Made by a program: the position numbers and the translations under genes. This document shows, in pieces, positions 10,904 through 23,400 of a DNA stretch of 64,000 nucleotides (position 1 is the stretch's first letter; every line of letters starts with the position of its first letter). The stretch comes from Polychytrium aggregatum (lineage: Eukaryota; Chytridiomycota; Chytridiomycetes; Polychytriales), in contig NW_026516274.1 of assembly GCF_025602895.1 (NCBI RefSeq), forward strand, positions 62,001 through 126,000, in the 5' to 3' direction. Below the pieces are notes generated by a model, which worked only from the letters and a program-made list of their open reading frames with translations, was not told the DNA's origin and did no database searches.

Positions 10904-13900
10904 TGCAGACCGAGCAAAGAACATTCTCGGATGTGGGTGTGCATTCGGCCACAGGAAAATGAATAAACCGGGTTCAACAGGCTTGTTCTTGATGGGGCCC
11001 TGATTGCCCTGCGCACCACGATTGTGTCCCTGGCTTTACGGATGCCGAAATTCTAGTTTCAGGGGGTGAGCCGCTGGTCCTCTGTTTGTGGAGCGGTGCA
11101 AATCCATTTCGGTGGGTCCCATGCCGGCGGCCCTGTGTCGGTGGTGGTGGTGGCGAGATTGTCCGAGCTCACCAGGCTGATCACATACGATGGACACCTC
11201 AGACGGATGTACATTTATTATCCAGAGACTGTCGGCCATCAGCCTCGCCCGGTAGAAAATAAGGGTGTCCTCGTTCGATCGGACAAACACGGCATAGTCG
11301 GATCTAATCATTTCCCTATGTGAGGGAGATGCATGGAATCTGTCTGCCTTGTGGAGTCAGTCCGTCGATGACTCCAATATCTGCGGTCGATATCTCATCG
11401 ACAGAGTCCACCACAACAGTCAAGGCGGGCCACGCCATGCTCGACTCCCCAGGGACAGATAAGTTTGTTACTTCGAGCCTCGTGGGGATTGTGGTGTCGA
11501 GACGGCAGCTGCCTGAGATGAATCCTTCACCGCCGTTGATCCGAGGACACGCAAGTCATCCGTGTGAAGGTGTCTCGTTTCAAATTCAGCCAAGCGGCCG
11601 GGCTCATCCATCCTGCCACGGGTACTGCCGATGCCACCACGGGTACTGCAGCGTCCGGATCCCAACTTCCTTGCTGGACGAGGTATCCCACCCACGTTTA
11701 TTCTGTGGTTCCTTCATTCCTGTCTTTTCTTTCTGAGTGGGAGAGGAAGAAAGATGGAGATGGAGGGAGGGGGACAAAAGGAACCGGAGACATGTATATG
11801 GCCGACATGGCCACCACGACCTGGAAGTTCAACGAAAGCACGAGCCGGGGAGCGGCAACGACGAGCGGGAGATGGTGGCGAGCCCGTGAATCTCAACGAA
11901 GCGCGAATGCTGTACGCTCTGATTTGTTCCTGCGACAGATTTACGTTGAAAGCGAATGCATGTGCAATTTCAGGATCCCGAGCGAGCGAGAGAGCGAAAG
12001 CCACTCATGTTCTCATGGACAAAGTGCGCTGGTGTATTATGCAAACGCTGCGATGACAACGAACGATGACAACAAGACTTGGCTTTAGCCAAGAACAGCA
12101 AAGGTATCCATGATCTAGCGGGGGGTATCGTAATTGCTGGATGGACATGGACGCACAGCCCGGGGAAGCGGGATGGTCGTGAGCGAGGAAATTGGCCGGG
12201 AGAGCGAGACACAGGCCGCAATGGGCGGATGGGCGGATGGGCGGACGGGATGGGCCGCAGGAGGCCAAGCGCCAGGCAAGAAAAGCGGCAGACACAAGGA
12301 GCTCGCAGCCCACCCAACAGATGCAAACGGAAGCAGACAGGAGACGGCAACAAGATGAGATGGAAGGAGAGGAGACGGAGGGAGAGAGGGAGATGGAGGG
12401 AGAGAGGGAGATGGAAGGAGAGGAACAAGCGGAGGACCGACTGTGTTGTCGTTATCGATGTAGTTGTCAACGTCGATGTCAAAGTTCATCCCGCCGGTCC
12501 ACACGTCCAGGGACAGAGATCCGTCCGGTGGTGTCTGTTGTGGCGATTTCGGTGGGGGGATGCCGTCGCCGCTGTCCGCAAACGGGGCGGTCCTCTGCAC
12601 AGCACATTCGACCGGAGAGGGCATGGACTGTGCCCTGCTGCCGAGAGGGTGAGGGGGATCAACAGGCAATGTTGGTGAGCGAGCGACGTGGGTTTTGGGG
12701 ATGCGGCGTTGCCAATACGGGAGGCTCATGGGCAAACGGACATGTCCTCCCCGAAGAAACACAAAGCCGGTGCCACCCCGGCTGGACACTTGTTTGGCGA
12801 AAAGTCTGGGGCGAGCGGCGGCCGCTCTTGCTGGATCATCGTGCCGCATATTTCAGCATCGCGCTGGGTCTTGGATCTCTCTTGGTGCGTCCTGGATCTC
12901 TCTTACTGCATCCTGGTGCATCCTGGTGCATCCCGGTGCATCTTGCGTCGCTCTTGCGTCTCGCCCATCTGTCCCCGGTAAAGCGCCAAGGTGGGTCCAA
13001 CAAGCGACGAGCGAGGGATGGGGGCGGCACAAGGCCTGTGCAGTGAGATCGCGCAGGTGTCAAAGGACCAGCCCCGCCTTCAACCACAATGTCAACTCCA
13101 CCTTCAACTCCAACTTCAACTTCAACTTCAATATCAACTTCAACTTCAACTTCAATATCAACTTCCATATCAACTCCAACTCCAATCCCAGTTTCGCCGC
13201 CAACTCCAGCATTGACTCCCAACACCCCAGCAACCCCAGCGGCAGACTAGCCGGCCCTCCGCCTCTGAAAGCGAAAAGTGCACCAGCGCCCTGATCCCAC
13301 CAAGCCCGCCGAACCCCTCGGTGCTCCCACCGCATCCCCGACGGTCCTCCCGCATCGGCGATCGGTCTGTCCTGCCTCGGCTGCCTTGGTCTGCCTCGAT
13401 CTGCCTCCTTTGGCTCTTTGGCTCTTTGGCTCTTTGGCTCCTCCCACTCGGTCCCCCCTACCCCACTCTTATTTTCTCCTTGGCTTCTCCGTACAGCCTC
13501 CGCTGTCCAGCTCGGTACTAACCTTGATATCTGCGCTCTCCTTCTCTGGCTCTCTCTCTCTCTGGTCATTCATCCGGTCATTCACCCGGTCATCCGATCG
13601 TTCATCCGGTCGTTCATCCGATCGTTCATCCCACACTGCTGGATACGCCTGTGCCAGACCGCCAGTCCCACCCCTATCCGAGCTGCTTGCCGCTCCATCG
13701 GCTCCTCCATCGGCTCCTCCATCGGCTCCTCCATCCGTCCTCCATCCGTCCTCTGTCTGCACCCGATCGTGCTTTGCCTGCTATCCGCCGTTCCGTCCAC
13801 TCCATCCCCACTCGCTCGGACTCTGTCGCCGCCCAATCCCTTTGGCCTCTCTGCCTCTCTGTCGCCCCCACCCGCGTCTCGTCCTTGTCCGACGCTCGCC

Positions 13901-14071
13901 AGCGCCAGCAGCGCCCATCCGCATCGCCTGGTGCAGTTCGCACTCCTCTCCCTCCCTGCCGCATCGTCGAGCAGTCCGTCGAATCCCCTGTTTGCTTATC
14001 CGCTCGTCCGCCGGCGGTCTCCGGCGTGGTCCCAGTCCCAAATCATACCCCCCGCTGTCTCCTGATCACAC
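10904..14071. other. 3.2-kb intergenic region rich in simple repeats
   Basis: No gene is supported. Open frames on both strands are compositionally biased: GA-rich around 12,350-12,430, T/C-rich around 13,380-13,900. The region separates the Kelch gene from the FHA gene, both on the plus strand, and probably holds the FHA promoter and 5' UTR. A short gene with many introns could be hidden here. Confidence 0.45.
13080..13195 (+). repeat. CAACTTC/CAACTCC-type hexamer-based tandem array
   Basis: About 115 nt made of 6-nt steps of CAACTT, CAACTC and CAATAT variants. A similar CAACTC array lies at 16,460-16,505 downstream of the FHA gene. Confidence 0.8.
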
Positions 14072-16068
14072 ATGCTCAAGAATCCGATCCCGAAACCGGC
14101 CTCCAATGCCAGTTGCGAGGAGGTGGCCTCGCCTGTGCATCCTGCTCCCTCAGCCGTTTCATTATCGAGCCAGGACACCCCCTTTCTCTCCGTCCCAGCC
14201 GAAGCCAGGTGAGCGCCGGCCATCGGACTATATGCATACCTGTGCTTTTCACCACCGCCGTGATTCTCGCTCTTGGTACCGTCGGCTTTCCGGGCCAGAT
14301 TGCCCTTGTGGGGTTGCTCATCCACACATACATCCCAAGCGATCCCCCGCTTTTCCCTCGCCCGTGGCTCTCGATGGCTTGGTTCCCCGAGTCGGGATCT
14401 GACGTGCCTCTCCTTTTCAACCTGCTTGTGCCGTCCTCTTCAGGGCCATCGAGCTGGAGCCCCGCAACAGATCGTCTCCGCAGAAGCTCCTAGTTCTTTC
14501 CAGCACTCCCATCATTCTTGGACGCAAGCACAGCGTCAAAATCACACCAACAAATGGCTTCTTTGATTGCAAAGTCCTCAGTCGGCAGCACGCCAAGCTG
14601 TGGATTGCCAACGGACAGGTATGGTGGTGACCGCCGCTCTCTGGCTGTCCGCTACATCTTCCCAGGAGGCTTGATTTGGTTGGTTTCTCTGAGCGGCTCG
14701 ACAGGCTCGACCGGGCTCGACCAGGCCAGCCACTTGCCCTGGCCCATCCCTTCAACTCATTCTATCACCTCTATCGCCTCGGTTCTCTATCCCTCTGGTC
14801 AATCATAGGTCTGGATTCAGGACCTGGGCTCGTCCAACGGCACCTTTGTCAACAACACTAGGCTCGAGGAACAGGAAGTGTCCCTTTGCCATATGGACAT
14901 TCTGGAGCTGGGCATCGATGTGCAAGATGTGGATGGAACAGGTAATGATCGCCTTCAATCTCCGCTGCGCTCACTGCTGCCGATGCTGACAGCGTACGTC
15001 CCCCGGCCGGACCGAGTGCCTGAGGCTGACTGTTGCTCTTTGCCGTATATCTCGATTGCTCTGACTCGTCATCTCTGCGGTCTTTGTCCCTGCAGCGTTA
15101 TTTGAGCGGCTCGAGTTCACCGTTCTGTTCAGCGATGTTGTTCCTGGGGCCGTGTCGCAAAAGTCGTAAGTAGAGCCTGCGAGAGCTGCATTTGCTCCGG
15201 CGCATGGAGGAGCCTCACGAACCCACGAGCTGGCGCCAGCTGGACTTGGTCCGGGCCAATCCGACGCAATGTGATGTGATGTGATGTGATGTGATGTGAT
15301 GTGATGTGATGTGATGTGATGTGATGTGATGCGATGTGATGTGATGCGATCTGGCCGCATCATTTCCATTCGCGCTTGACCGCCATCCACCCTCCGTTTC
15401 TGACATACAGTCTCACCCTGACTTGACGTCATGGCGTTCTGCTCCGTGTTTGTCTGTCCATCTCTCTGCCCGCTCCTCTGCCCGGCACACCCCGCAGATC
15501 CCGAGCGACATTCGACACCCTTATGAAAGTAAGAGGCGTAACACCCGACGTTAAGAGCACGCTGAGCTATACGAGCAGCCCCCGCACGGCTGGCTCGCCA
15601 GTCACATCGTTTTCCCTCAGCACCGTCGACTCGGAGCACGTCCGAGCCGTGCTCAGCCGCTGTGACTCGCTGCTTCGAGAGAGCGAGCCCACCATGCGGG
15701 AAATCGAGTGGCTCCATCGCGAAAAGGAGCGCTTGAATCAGAAATACCCCCTCCACCACTTCCATGGTCTTGGCCAGGGCCACTTTGCCGACGACGATGA
15801 TCACCGCGGTATGCGGTCATCAATGAAGGATGTCTTCAAACGTATCTCGACCAAGGTTCAGCATGCCTTTCCCCAGATGAATGGCCGAGATCCGGCCACC
15901 CCCACGCCATATTCGACCATGCACTCGAATCTGAGCTTCAACGATTCGCTCGATACCTTCACGGGCGACTCAACATACAATCTACCCCTCTCATCGTCTT
16001 CGGCTGGTCCGTTGCACATCAAGCGGAGCCGGACGATCCTGTCGAAATGGTGGAAGGACGAGTCGTAG
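14072..16068 (+). CDS. FHA-domain protein, SLMAP/Far10-like
   Basis: Phosphothreonine-binding forkhead-associated protein, probably cytoplasmic or membrane-associated. Exons 14072-14208, 14444-14618, 14809-14941, 15096-15165 and 15498-16068 join in phase to 361 residues. The FHA domain spans about residues 55-150 and is split by an intron; it shows the core motifs ILGRKHSVKI, LSRQHAKLW and DLGSSNGTFVN, i.e. the conserved GR, SxxH and NG residues. The spacing resembles SLMAP and the fungal Far9/Far10/Vps64 group, which work in STRIPAK-type phosphatase complexes; this is inference. The C-terminal half is Ser/Thr-rich with a short helix around LHREKERLNQKY. No C-terminal membrane anchor is seen, unlike SLMAP and Far10. 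Another FHA family is possible. Confidence 0.78.
15271..15350 (+). repeat. GTGAT pentanucleotide array in FHA-gene intron 4
   Basis: Sixteen consecutive 5-nt units, almost all GTGAT with two GCGAT variants near the 3' end, inside the 332-nt intron 15166-15497. Confidence 0.93.
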
Positions 16069-17475
16069 CGTCGCCAAGACCCGTGTATGCGAGGAAACGG
16101 GACCCGGTCCTTGCTATTGGGGAGGTCGGGAGGTCGGATTGACTGGAGGACGAGCCAAGCGCATATGCCTGGGCTACCCCTCAACTCTCTGCCTTTCTGT
16201 TCTCTTTTTGGATGCTCTTCATGTTGCCTGTGAGCAGCGGCTCATTGCCCGCTCGCCTCTATAAGCTTGCCATTTCTATTTATTTCATATCAGTTTCTGT
16301 TCTCGCTCAAGAGGCAGCCCTTGCCCTCGAATATGTGTGTGTGTATTTGATAGCCCATATCGTTGCAGCGACGATTCTATCCCAGCCCAATCTAATCAAA
16401 TCGCTTGGCCTCGCCTCGCCTCGCCTCGCCTCGCCTCGCCTCGCTTTGATCCGGCCCGACCGAATCCAACTCCAACCCCAACTCCAACTCCAATCCAACT
16501 CCAATCCAACTCGTTTCTCCTCTCTTGCTCAGAGTATTTCATCCGAGTCCTTGATGGATTCTTTTTCAATGGACGCTGCTATCCCGTTTGTACAGTTTGC
16601 CCCACATCCTAGAGAACAAGATTTGAGCCAGATGCCGCCCTCAAAAGAGTGACCAAGGAGATGAGGTGTCCACGACCGTTCCGAGCCACGACTTGCACCA
16701 AGTCAGGCTATTGCTCACATCACCACATCACCCACATCACCATATCACTCATATCACCCACATCGTATGCGACTGCTGTTTGCACCGCACCCCGTTGTCG
16801 TCGAGCAGCACAGCCGCAGCGGGCCATGTGATCTGTGCGCGCATGGCGTTCCATATGCGGCGAGTGACGGACGCGCGCGGGCCAATCAGCGCTGCTCTCG
16901 CTGCATCGCCGAGAGCGCCAGGCGACGAGAAGCCCCACAAGCAGCACGGTTGCAGACAGCTGTGGTGCCATCCTCACAAGGCGGTCTCGCCTCGCCGCCG
17001 CGCCTCGCCTCGCCTCGCATCGGCTTGGGCCATCGGGGTCTTGTCGCAGCCGGGTCTCTCCTGCCGTCGTTCTCCTGTTTCTGCAAGTCCAAGCACCTCC
17101 TCCCCAGGCACGAGCTTTCGCCATCGACCCGCCCGTGGATTTGCCGCCTGCACGAGCACATCTGCCTATCTTGGATTATCTGTGGCTGACATCGCAGCTG
17201 GGGCCGTCGGCCTCGTGGCGGAGAGAACAGTTCGCTTACGATGGTAACTCGACCGCCGGTGCTTGTGTCTGTTGGGAGAGGAAGGGCTTCGCGAGTGCCT
17301 GCTGGCTGACGCGGGCGTGCCCATGCATCCGGGAACTCTGGGCGGCCGATCACGACCGAGATAGGTCTTTGGTTCGATACGCCGTTCCATCGATCGACTC
17401 TCTCGCCGCACCGCCATGATGGACACTAACACCCTCTCGACTCCTGCCATGGCCGTTCGACTGTGGCTGCTACAG
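16069..17475. other. intergenic region plus unresolved 5' end of the neurofibromin gene
   Basis: Holds the FHA 3' UTR and, toward the right, probably the first exon(s) of the RasGAP gene. Short arrays are present: CTCGC units at 16,411-16,445, CAACTC units at 16,460-16,505, and CATCAC/CATATCAC units at 16,712-16,770. A candidate coding exon ends at 17243 before a GTAACT donor; it gives FAYDG in the right phase for the acceptor at 17475, but I find no in-frame ATG for it. Confidence 0.5.
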
Positions 17476-20400
17476 GTCCGCCCATCCCTGTTCACGTCGA
17501 TAGCATCCTCTTGTCGTCGGTTATCAAGCGCCTGATCGAAAAGGTGTGCATGCGGACTGTACTTGTGCATGCGTTTGGCTGTGGCTGCATCTGGGAACGC
17601 TACGATTGCATCGCGGCGGCCTAGATGACGACGACTGGTTCCTCGGGAATCACTCTCGCGCCGCTCTGTGAGGACCGATTTCATCGAGGCAATGCCGTCG
17701 ATCACCCTGTCAAGGCTCGGTCCTGCTGCAGCTGCCGTTGCAACCTTCGTCGTGTCGGGATGGTGACCCAGGCCTCCAATAAGGCCGCAGTGGCGGCAGT
17801 GACCGGCTCGTCGTTCTCATGTTGCTTTCTCCTTGCGGTAACCGCTGCCCCTTCGACATGTCCCTGCAGTTGCCATGCTCCTCCAACATGCCCCTGTCGT
17901 ATCTGGAGCACGATCCTGTCGTCAAAAGCAACATCGAAACGATCTACGAGATTTCTGCATCTGGCCGATACCAGGAGGTCATCATCCGGCTGGTACGTGG
18001 TGCCCTTGTCACCGGACACTCCAGTCCATGGCGATTCGACAGCATGGTCCATTATGACCGCCTCTTAGATATCCATATTGTGTTGTGTCCATGGTTGTCA
18101 GCCCCCGGCAGGCTGGGGCTCATGACCATTGTCAGTGGATGGCCCACTCCTCATGTGGCACCACAAGTCTAACGCACTATCGAAACTCCTCTTCCGGCAT
18201 ACCAGCTGCACCCTCCGATCTTTGAGGACTTTTCCGGGACCATTGAGTTGCTCCAGTCCAAGCTCTTTCTTTTGCGGCTTGTGGGCAACGTCATGTCGAT
18301 GCACTGGAAGTCGCTCCGCAACACCTCCCGATCAAAGGAGTTCCCCGAGGCCGGATACCGATATGACTCGGCCTCGTACACCTTCAGCGACCGCAGCACT
18401 GATGGCTCGGTGACGCCTGCCTTTGAGAAGAGCTTTGCTGCCGAGCTCAGCTCCAACTTTATCGATCCCAAGCCGTTCTTTGACCCCCCATCCATGGACG
18501 AGACATTTGTCAAGTGGGCCTTTGTCCTGGCTCTGAAGGCCTTCCAGTCGGGCTCCGCGATGGCACCCTCGAACACGCCCAACGCAACCATGATCTCCCC
18601 GCTGGTTTCCTTTCAAGCCTTCCACGACTTCATCACGGTTGAGCGGGTGCCGGCTTTTGTGGAGCGCAGCCTGACCCCTGTCGACAAGTCTTTGTCAATT
18701 CTGTCCCCTCTCGAGGTCTTTTGCGACTCCAAGCTCATCAACCCTTTCCACGGCCTCTTCTCGCCCACCAAGGACTCGGAGTTCGAGACTCAGCCGACAG
18801 AGGCCATCGTCTCGGCTTACTCCACGGCCGACCTCCAGCGCGAGATCTTCAAGGCTTCGGCCCGTCTGCTGTACTACTTTTCCTCGTCCAACTTTGGCCT
18901 GATCTTCACTCGCTTCAAGGCCAAGCTGCTTTCCTTCCAGGGCAGCAGCTCCGAGAACATTGCCGATCCCGAGATCTTTGAGTTCCGAATGCTGGAGTGG
19001 TTCAACTTTGATCGATATCGCCTCGGTCTATTCATTTCCGGTATGCTGCGCCGCGCTGTACTTTCCCGGCGTGACGTTGGCACCCGTGCCTACTATTGTG
19101 TCGGATGCACCCCTGCTTGGCACTCGCGGCGTGCTTTGCTCCGGTTGCTGCCTCACTAACTACTTCTGCTGGCGCTGCGTGTCTTGCTCGTTATCTAGAA
19201 ATCCACCAGTTCTTCCCCAGCCTATCCAACTTTGCACAGGGTCTTGCCTCGTCGCTGCTCACCCGTGCCGTCATGAACTGGATCGACGCCTATCCCGGCG
19301 AGTACAACGCCCTCTACCGAACAAAGGGCCGGTTTGAAGGCGCCCCCGATCTCATGTTCGATCTGCTTGGCCAGGCCGCCGAAAGCACCGGTCGCAAGGC
19401 TGTCTTCTGGCCCTCCATGTCGGCACTGCTGTGTCTCTGCCCAGAGACCTTTGTGGACATGGCCAAGACGACCCTGACGGCCGAGACGTCCTTCAACCGC
19501 GTGCACTGCACCAATGCCCAAGGCGTCTATCTCACCCCCACCGATCGACGTCGATACTTTTTTGACGATCTCAAGTTTGGCATTCGTTCGACGATCCTCT
19601 ATGAGTCCGCGGCCTTTTGCATCTCAACCCTGCTCAGGGGCGCCACGGTCCTCTCGGATCACGACCAACAGCTCTGTCACAACCTCGTCAACATTTTTGA
19701 CGAGGATTGCCGGGCCCACGTCTTCAATCCGAAGGTCCTGTCCTACAACCCGCTCGGGTCGGACTCGGACATCTTTGACCTGACCATCCCGGCCAGTATC
19801 CTCGTCAGCTTTTACCGCCTCAACACAACGCACACCCTCAACTATTACGTGCCGTTGCTGCTCGAGCAGCACACCTCGACGTTTGCGCCCAAGATGGCGT
19901 TTATCCGGATGTGCCATGATCTGGTCATGGAGGTGAGCTGTATGACATTTGGAGTGGGAGGAAGAGGCGGTTGGCGCATGCACGCGAAGCGATTGCCGCA
20001 CCAATGTGGCTGCAGCTGTGTTGGAATTGTGATAGTTGGACTAGGGCTTGTGCGATCGATCTGACCTGTGCGATATTCTTTGTTGACTCGTCGACCAGCC
20101 AAACCGCCATCCAAGCATATGCAGTCTCGACGCCTCGTTGGGTGCACCACTCCGTCGCTTGCTCACGGTAAGCAGCGAGCCAATCGCCGATCCGCTCGTC
20201 CAATGCACACTCGTCCAATGCACACTCGCCCACTCACTCACTCACCCACTCACTCACTCACTCGCCCACTCACTCACTCGCTCGCTCATGCATGGCTACC
20301 GTGTCCAGGAAAACATTCGCCTGACCAGGTCACAGGTCACCATTGTCAATGCTGTCGGCTTGCCCAAGACCTCCGTCTGGCCCTGGGCAGAATGCCACCC

Positions 20401-23400
20401 CATCATCTTCCCTGGCCTCAACCAAGCTCCCAAGACTGGCCGGGCTACCCCGGGTGGCAGCAAAGAGGGCTCCGGACCGGTGCCTGCAGTTGCTCCCAAG
20501 AAACCTGTGTTCAATAAGGAGCGCAAGGCCAATGCCTCTGGGCAAGTCAGCGCCCCGGTCGTCGAGCAGTATGATAGCTATCCCCATCTGGAGATGACAA
20601 CTCGAATCCTGCGTATCTTTGTGAAGTGCCCGATGCTGGTATTCAGTGTAAGTTCAGAGAGCGGCCAGTGCTTGGGCAGATGCTCCGTGATGCGCTTGCT
20701 CGTCGCAGGGTATGTGTGACTTGTGAGCTGCGACTCGAGCTCTGTGGCCACAGCTAATGCTTTCGGAAATCTTTGCCTTCAATGCTGCCTGCAGCAACGG
20801 GATGGTCAATACATCAGCTTTGACGACTTCAGGGGCTTTGTCGCCACCGTGTGTCTTGGTGTCTTGGACATGAATCGCGTCATCCGCACCGAAGCTTCCA
20901 AGCTACTCTCCATCATGGTTGAGCCCAAGTGGATCAGCTACTGGGATGAAAGCCGCAACCTGCAAAATCTCCCTGAAGCCGAGGCTGTCGCCAAGCGGAT
21001 GCGACACTACTGGATTCTAACTTCGACCATCCTTGGCATCATCGCCCGACACCTTATCGAGTTCCGTGGCGATGTCTTGGATCCCACCATGACCGGCATC
21101 GTGATCGCAAAGAACGCACACAGCCTGATCCACACGATTCTGACCAAGCGCAACGTCTACCTCAAGCAGATCAAGAAGGAGTATGCCACCATCGGCTACG
21201 GCAGCGTCGAGCACCTCGCGGCCAGCAATTGCCTTGAGACCCTCTATCTACTGACACTGGCGCACTGCGAGCCTGATGTGGCTCAGAGCGCCATCAAGGG
21301 CATTGGCTTGTGTATCGAAGAGCTCGAGTACATCCAGGTGATCTCGGACGGCTATCTGACACAACCATACAACGGACTGGGCTTTGTCGATAACCTCTCG
21401 ACCTACAAAGACCTTGTCGAGGAGCTCGGGCAGGAAGCAGTCATTGGCCAAAAGGCTCTCCAGAAGCGTATCCGTACCATCATCAAGAACATCAGCCACT
21501 CGACCATGGCTACGACCTGGGCCTTCAGCGAAATGTACAAACGCTGGAGAATCCTGACCGGCATGCTCGTCCACAAAGTCTCCGGGCCGGACAAGCCTGC
21601 GGTCCCAAACATGCTCGCGGTGGCTCCTTCTGCGCCTGGCCCCCAGGGCCAAGGCAAGGAGCAGCCCGTGGCGCCTTCCAAGCCCACACCGTCGATCACT
21701 ATCGAGGGGATCGTTGTGCCGCTGGCACTTGCCGAGGCCAGCCCGGCCATGAACGAGTTCTTGGCAGCAGAGTTCCAGCGCCGCCTGGGCAAGCCCGCCG
21801 CGCGATTCTCTGGCACAGATCCAGAGTATCTCGAGGACAACGGCCAGTGGGTCAACTACACCGGATTCTTGTGCACGATCGGACACACCCTAACGTCCGG
21901 CTGGGGTCTGCTTACGCTGGATTCGATCGTCCCGCTCATCTTCCGCAGCGAGAATCAACCTCCTCTTCCCATCGCTCCGCCGCGAAAGCACTTTGGTGGT
22001 CTCAAGGAAGGTATCAAAGAAACCTTCCGCGAAGGATTCAAAGAGTTCAAATCCAACGTCGCTTCGGTTGCAACGAGCGAACCCCTCGAGCCTGCTCCGA
22101 ACTTGCAGGCCGCGTCGCAGCTTGGCGGTCAGATCCCCGGTTCGCCCGAGGGCTGGGTGATTACCGAGCTTGATCTCCAGGTCATGACGAATGCGGCTAT
22201 CCCTTCGCTGATTCCGATCCTGTCGGGTCGCTTCAACACCGAGAAGCTGGCAACGGTCCTGACTAACAACGAGATCTTTGAGAACGGAAACGTCACCCTC
22301 AGTGGGCGCCTCCTCGTCGAGCGCTTTGTCACCGATATGACCGAGCTGCTTGTCTGCGACAGCAAGTATGTCCGAGGCATTGCCCGAGAGCATGTTGGCG
22401 GAAGCTTCTCGCACTCGCTCTGTGGTAAGTACCGTGACTCGGTCGAATGTGCACCCAGACTTCCCGCGATTCGTCGCGTAGTCGTCGGTGCGTCGGTGCG
22501 TCGGGGCTGAGGCGGCAGGCCACGGCTCTAAGGTGCCTTTAGGTTGAACTAGTGGCGCTGTGTAGAGTCTGCCTCTGCACCGACGTGCTGCATACAACAT
22601 ACTAGCTGCAGGCTGCTCACCGTCTATTTGCTCTGTTTTGTTCTTGTGCATTGGCGTTGGTCACACCAGCCATCTTTGTCAACCAGATCGGACTGATCAA
22701 CAACTACTATCTGGCCGACAACGCCGCCTCCGAGGACTACGTTACCGGCGAACGCGCCTTGGTTTTTGTCGAGGCCTCGATTGTGGCTCTCAAAACCATC
22801 TTTGAGCGCTCAGAAGAGTTTGGCCGGATGAACAACCTCGTCAACTTTGACTTTGGGCAGCTCATCACCTTCTTTGTGCCATATCTCGACCGACTGCACA
22901 CCAAGAGCAGCCAGGCCGTTGCTCTCCGCGTCAAGTGCAGACTGGCCCAGGCCGTTGAGCAGCTCGTGACCCACAAGTACTGCCTGGGTCTGAGACAAGA
23001 GATCAAGTTCAGAAACGCAATGACGCGCGTCTTTATTGACTGGAACTCGGACTACTCGCTGCTGAACGAGGTGTGTTCCGCTTTGATTGTGCATTGAGCA
23101 AACTCGCCCGTCTCCGTGCTAGCCTCTCTAGGCATCTGGTGTGACCTCGGCGCTCACTGAGTCCCTGTCCTCACCATTGCCCGTCCCTTCCAAAGCCCAA
23201 TGTGTATGCCAAGAGCCACGAATCACACAACGACGATGGTGCGAATGAACGGACCGACATCGATAAGGCGCCCTACACCGAGCCAACGACAGTCTACTCG
23301 AAGCAGCACCGAGAGCTCGATACAGCCTGCCTCAAGGCCATGGTCGTGCTGTTGCGACATCTTCCGCTGCAGCCCGTTGCTAGGCCCGGCGCATCCATGA

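Noticed and set aside
10904-14071. Several plus- and minus-strand frames of 100-370 residues
   Set aside because: Pro/Ser/Arg-biased, overlapping in all frames, without splice context or family resemblance.
16411-16445. CTCGC array considered as a telomere-like or CRISPR-like repeat
   Set aside because: Short simple array without spacers; simple sequence only.
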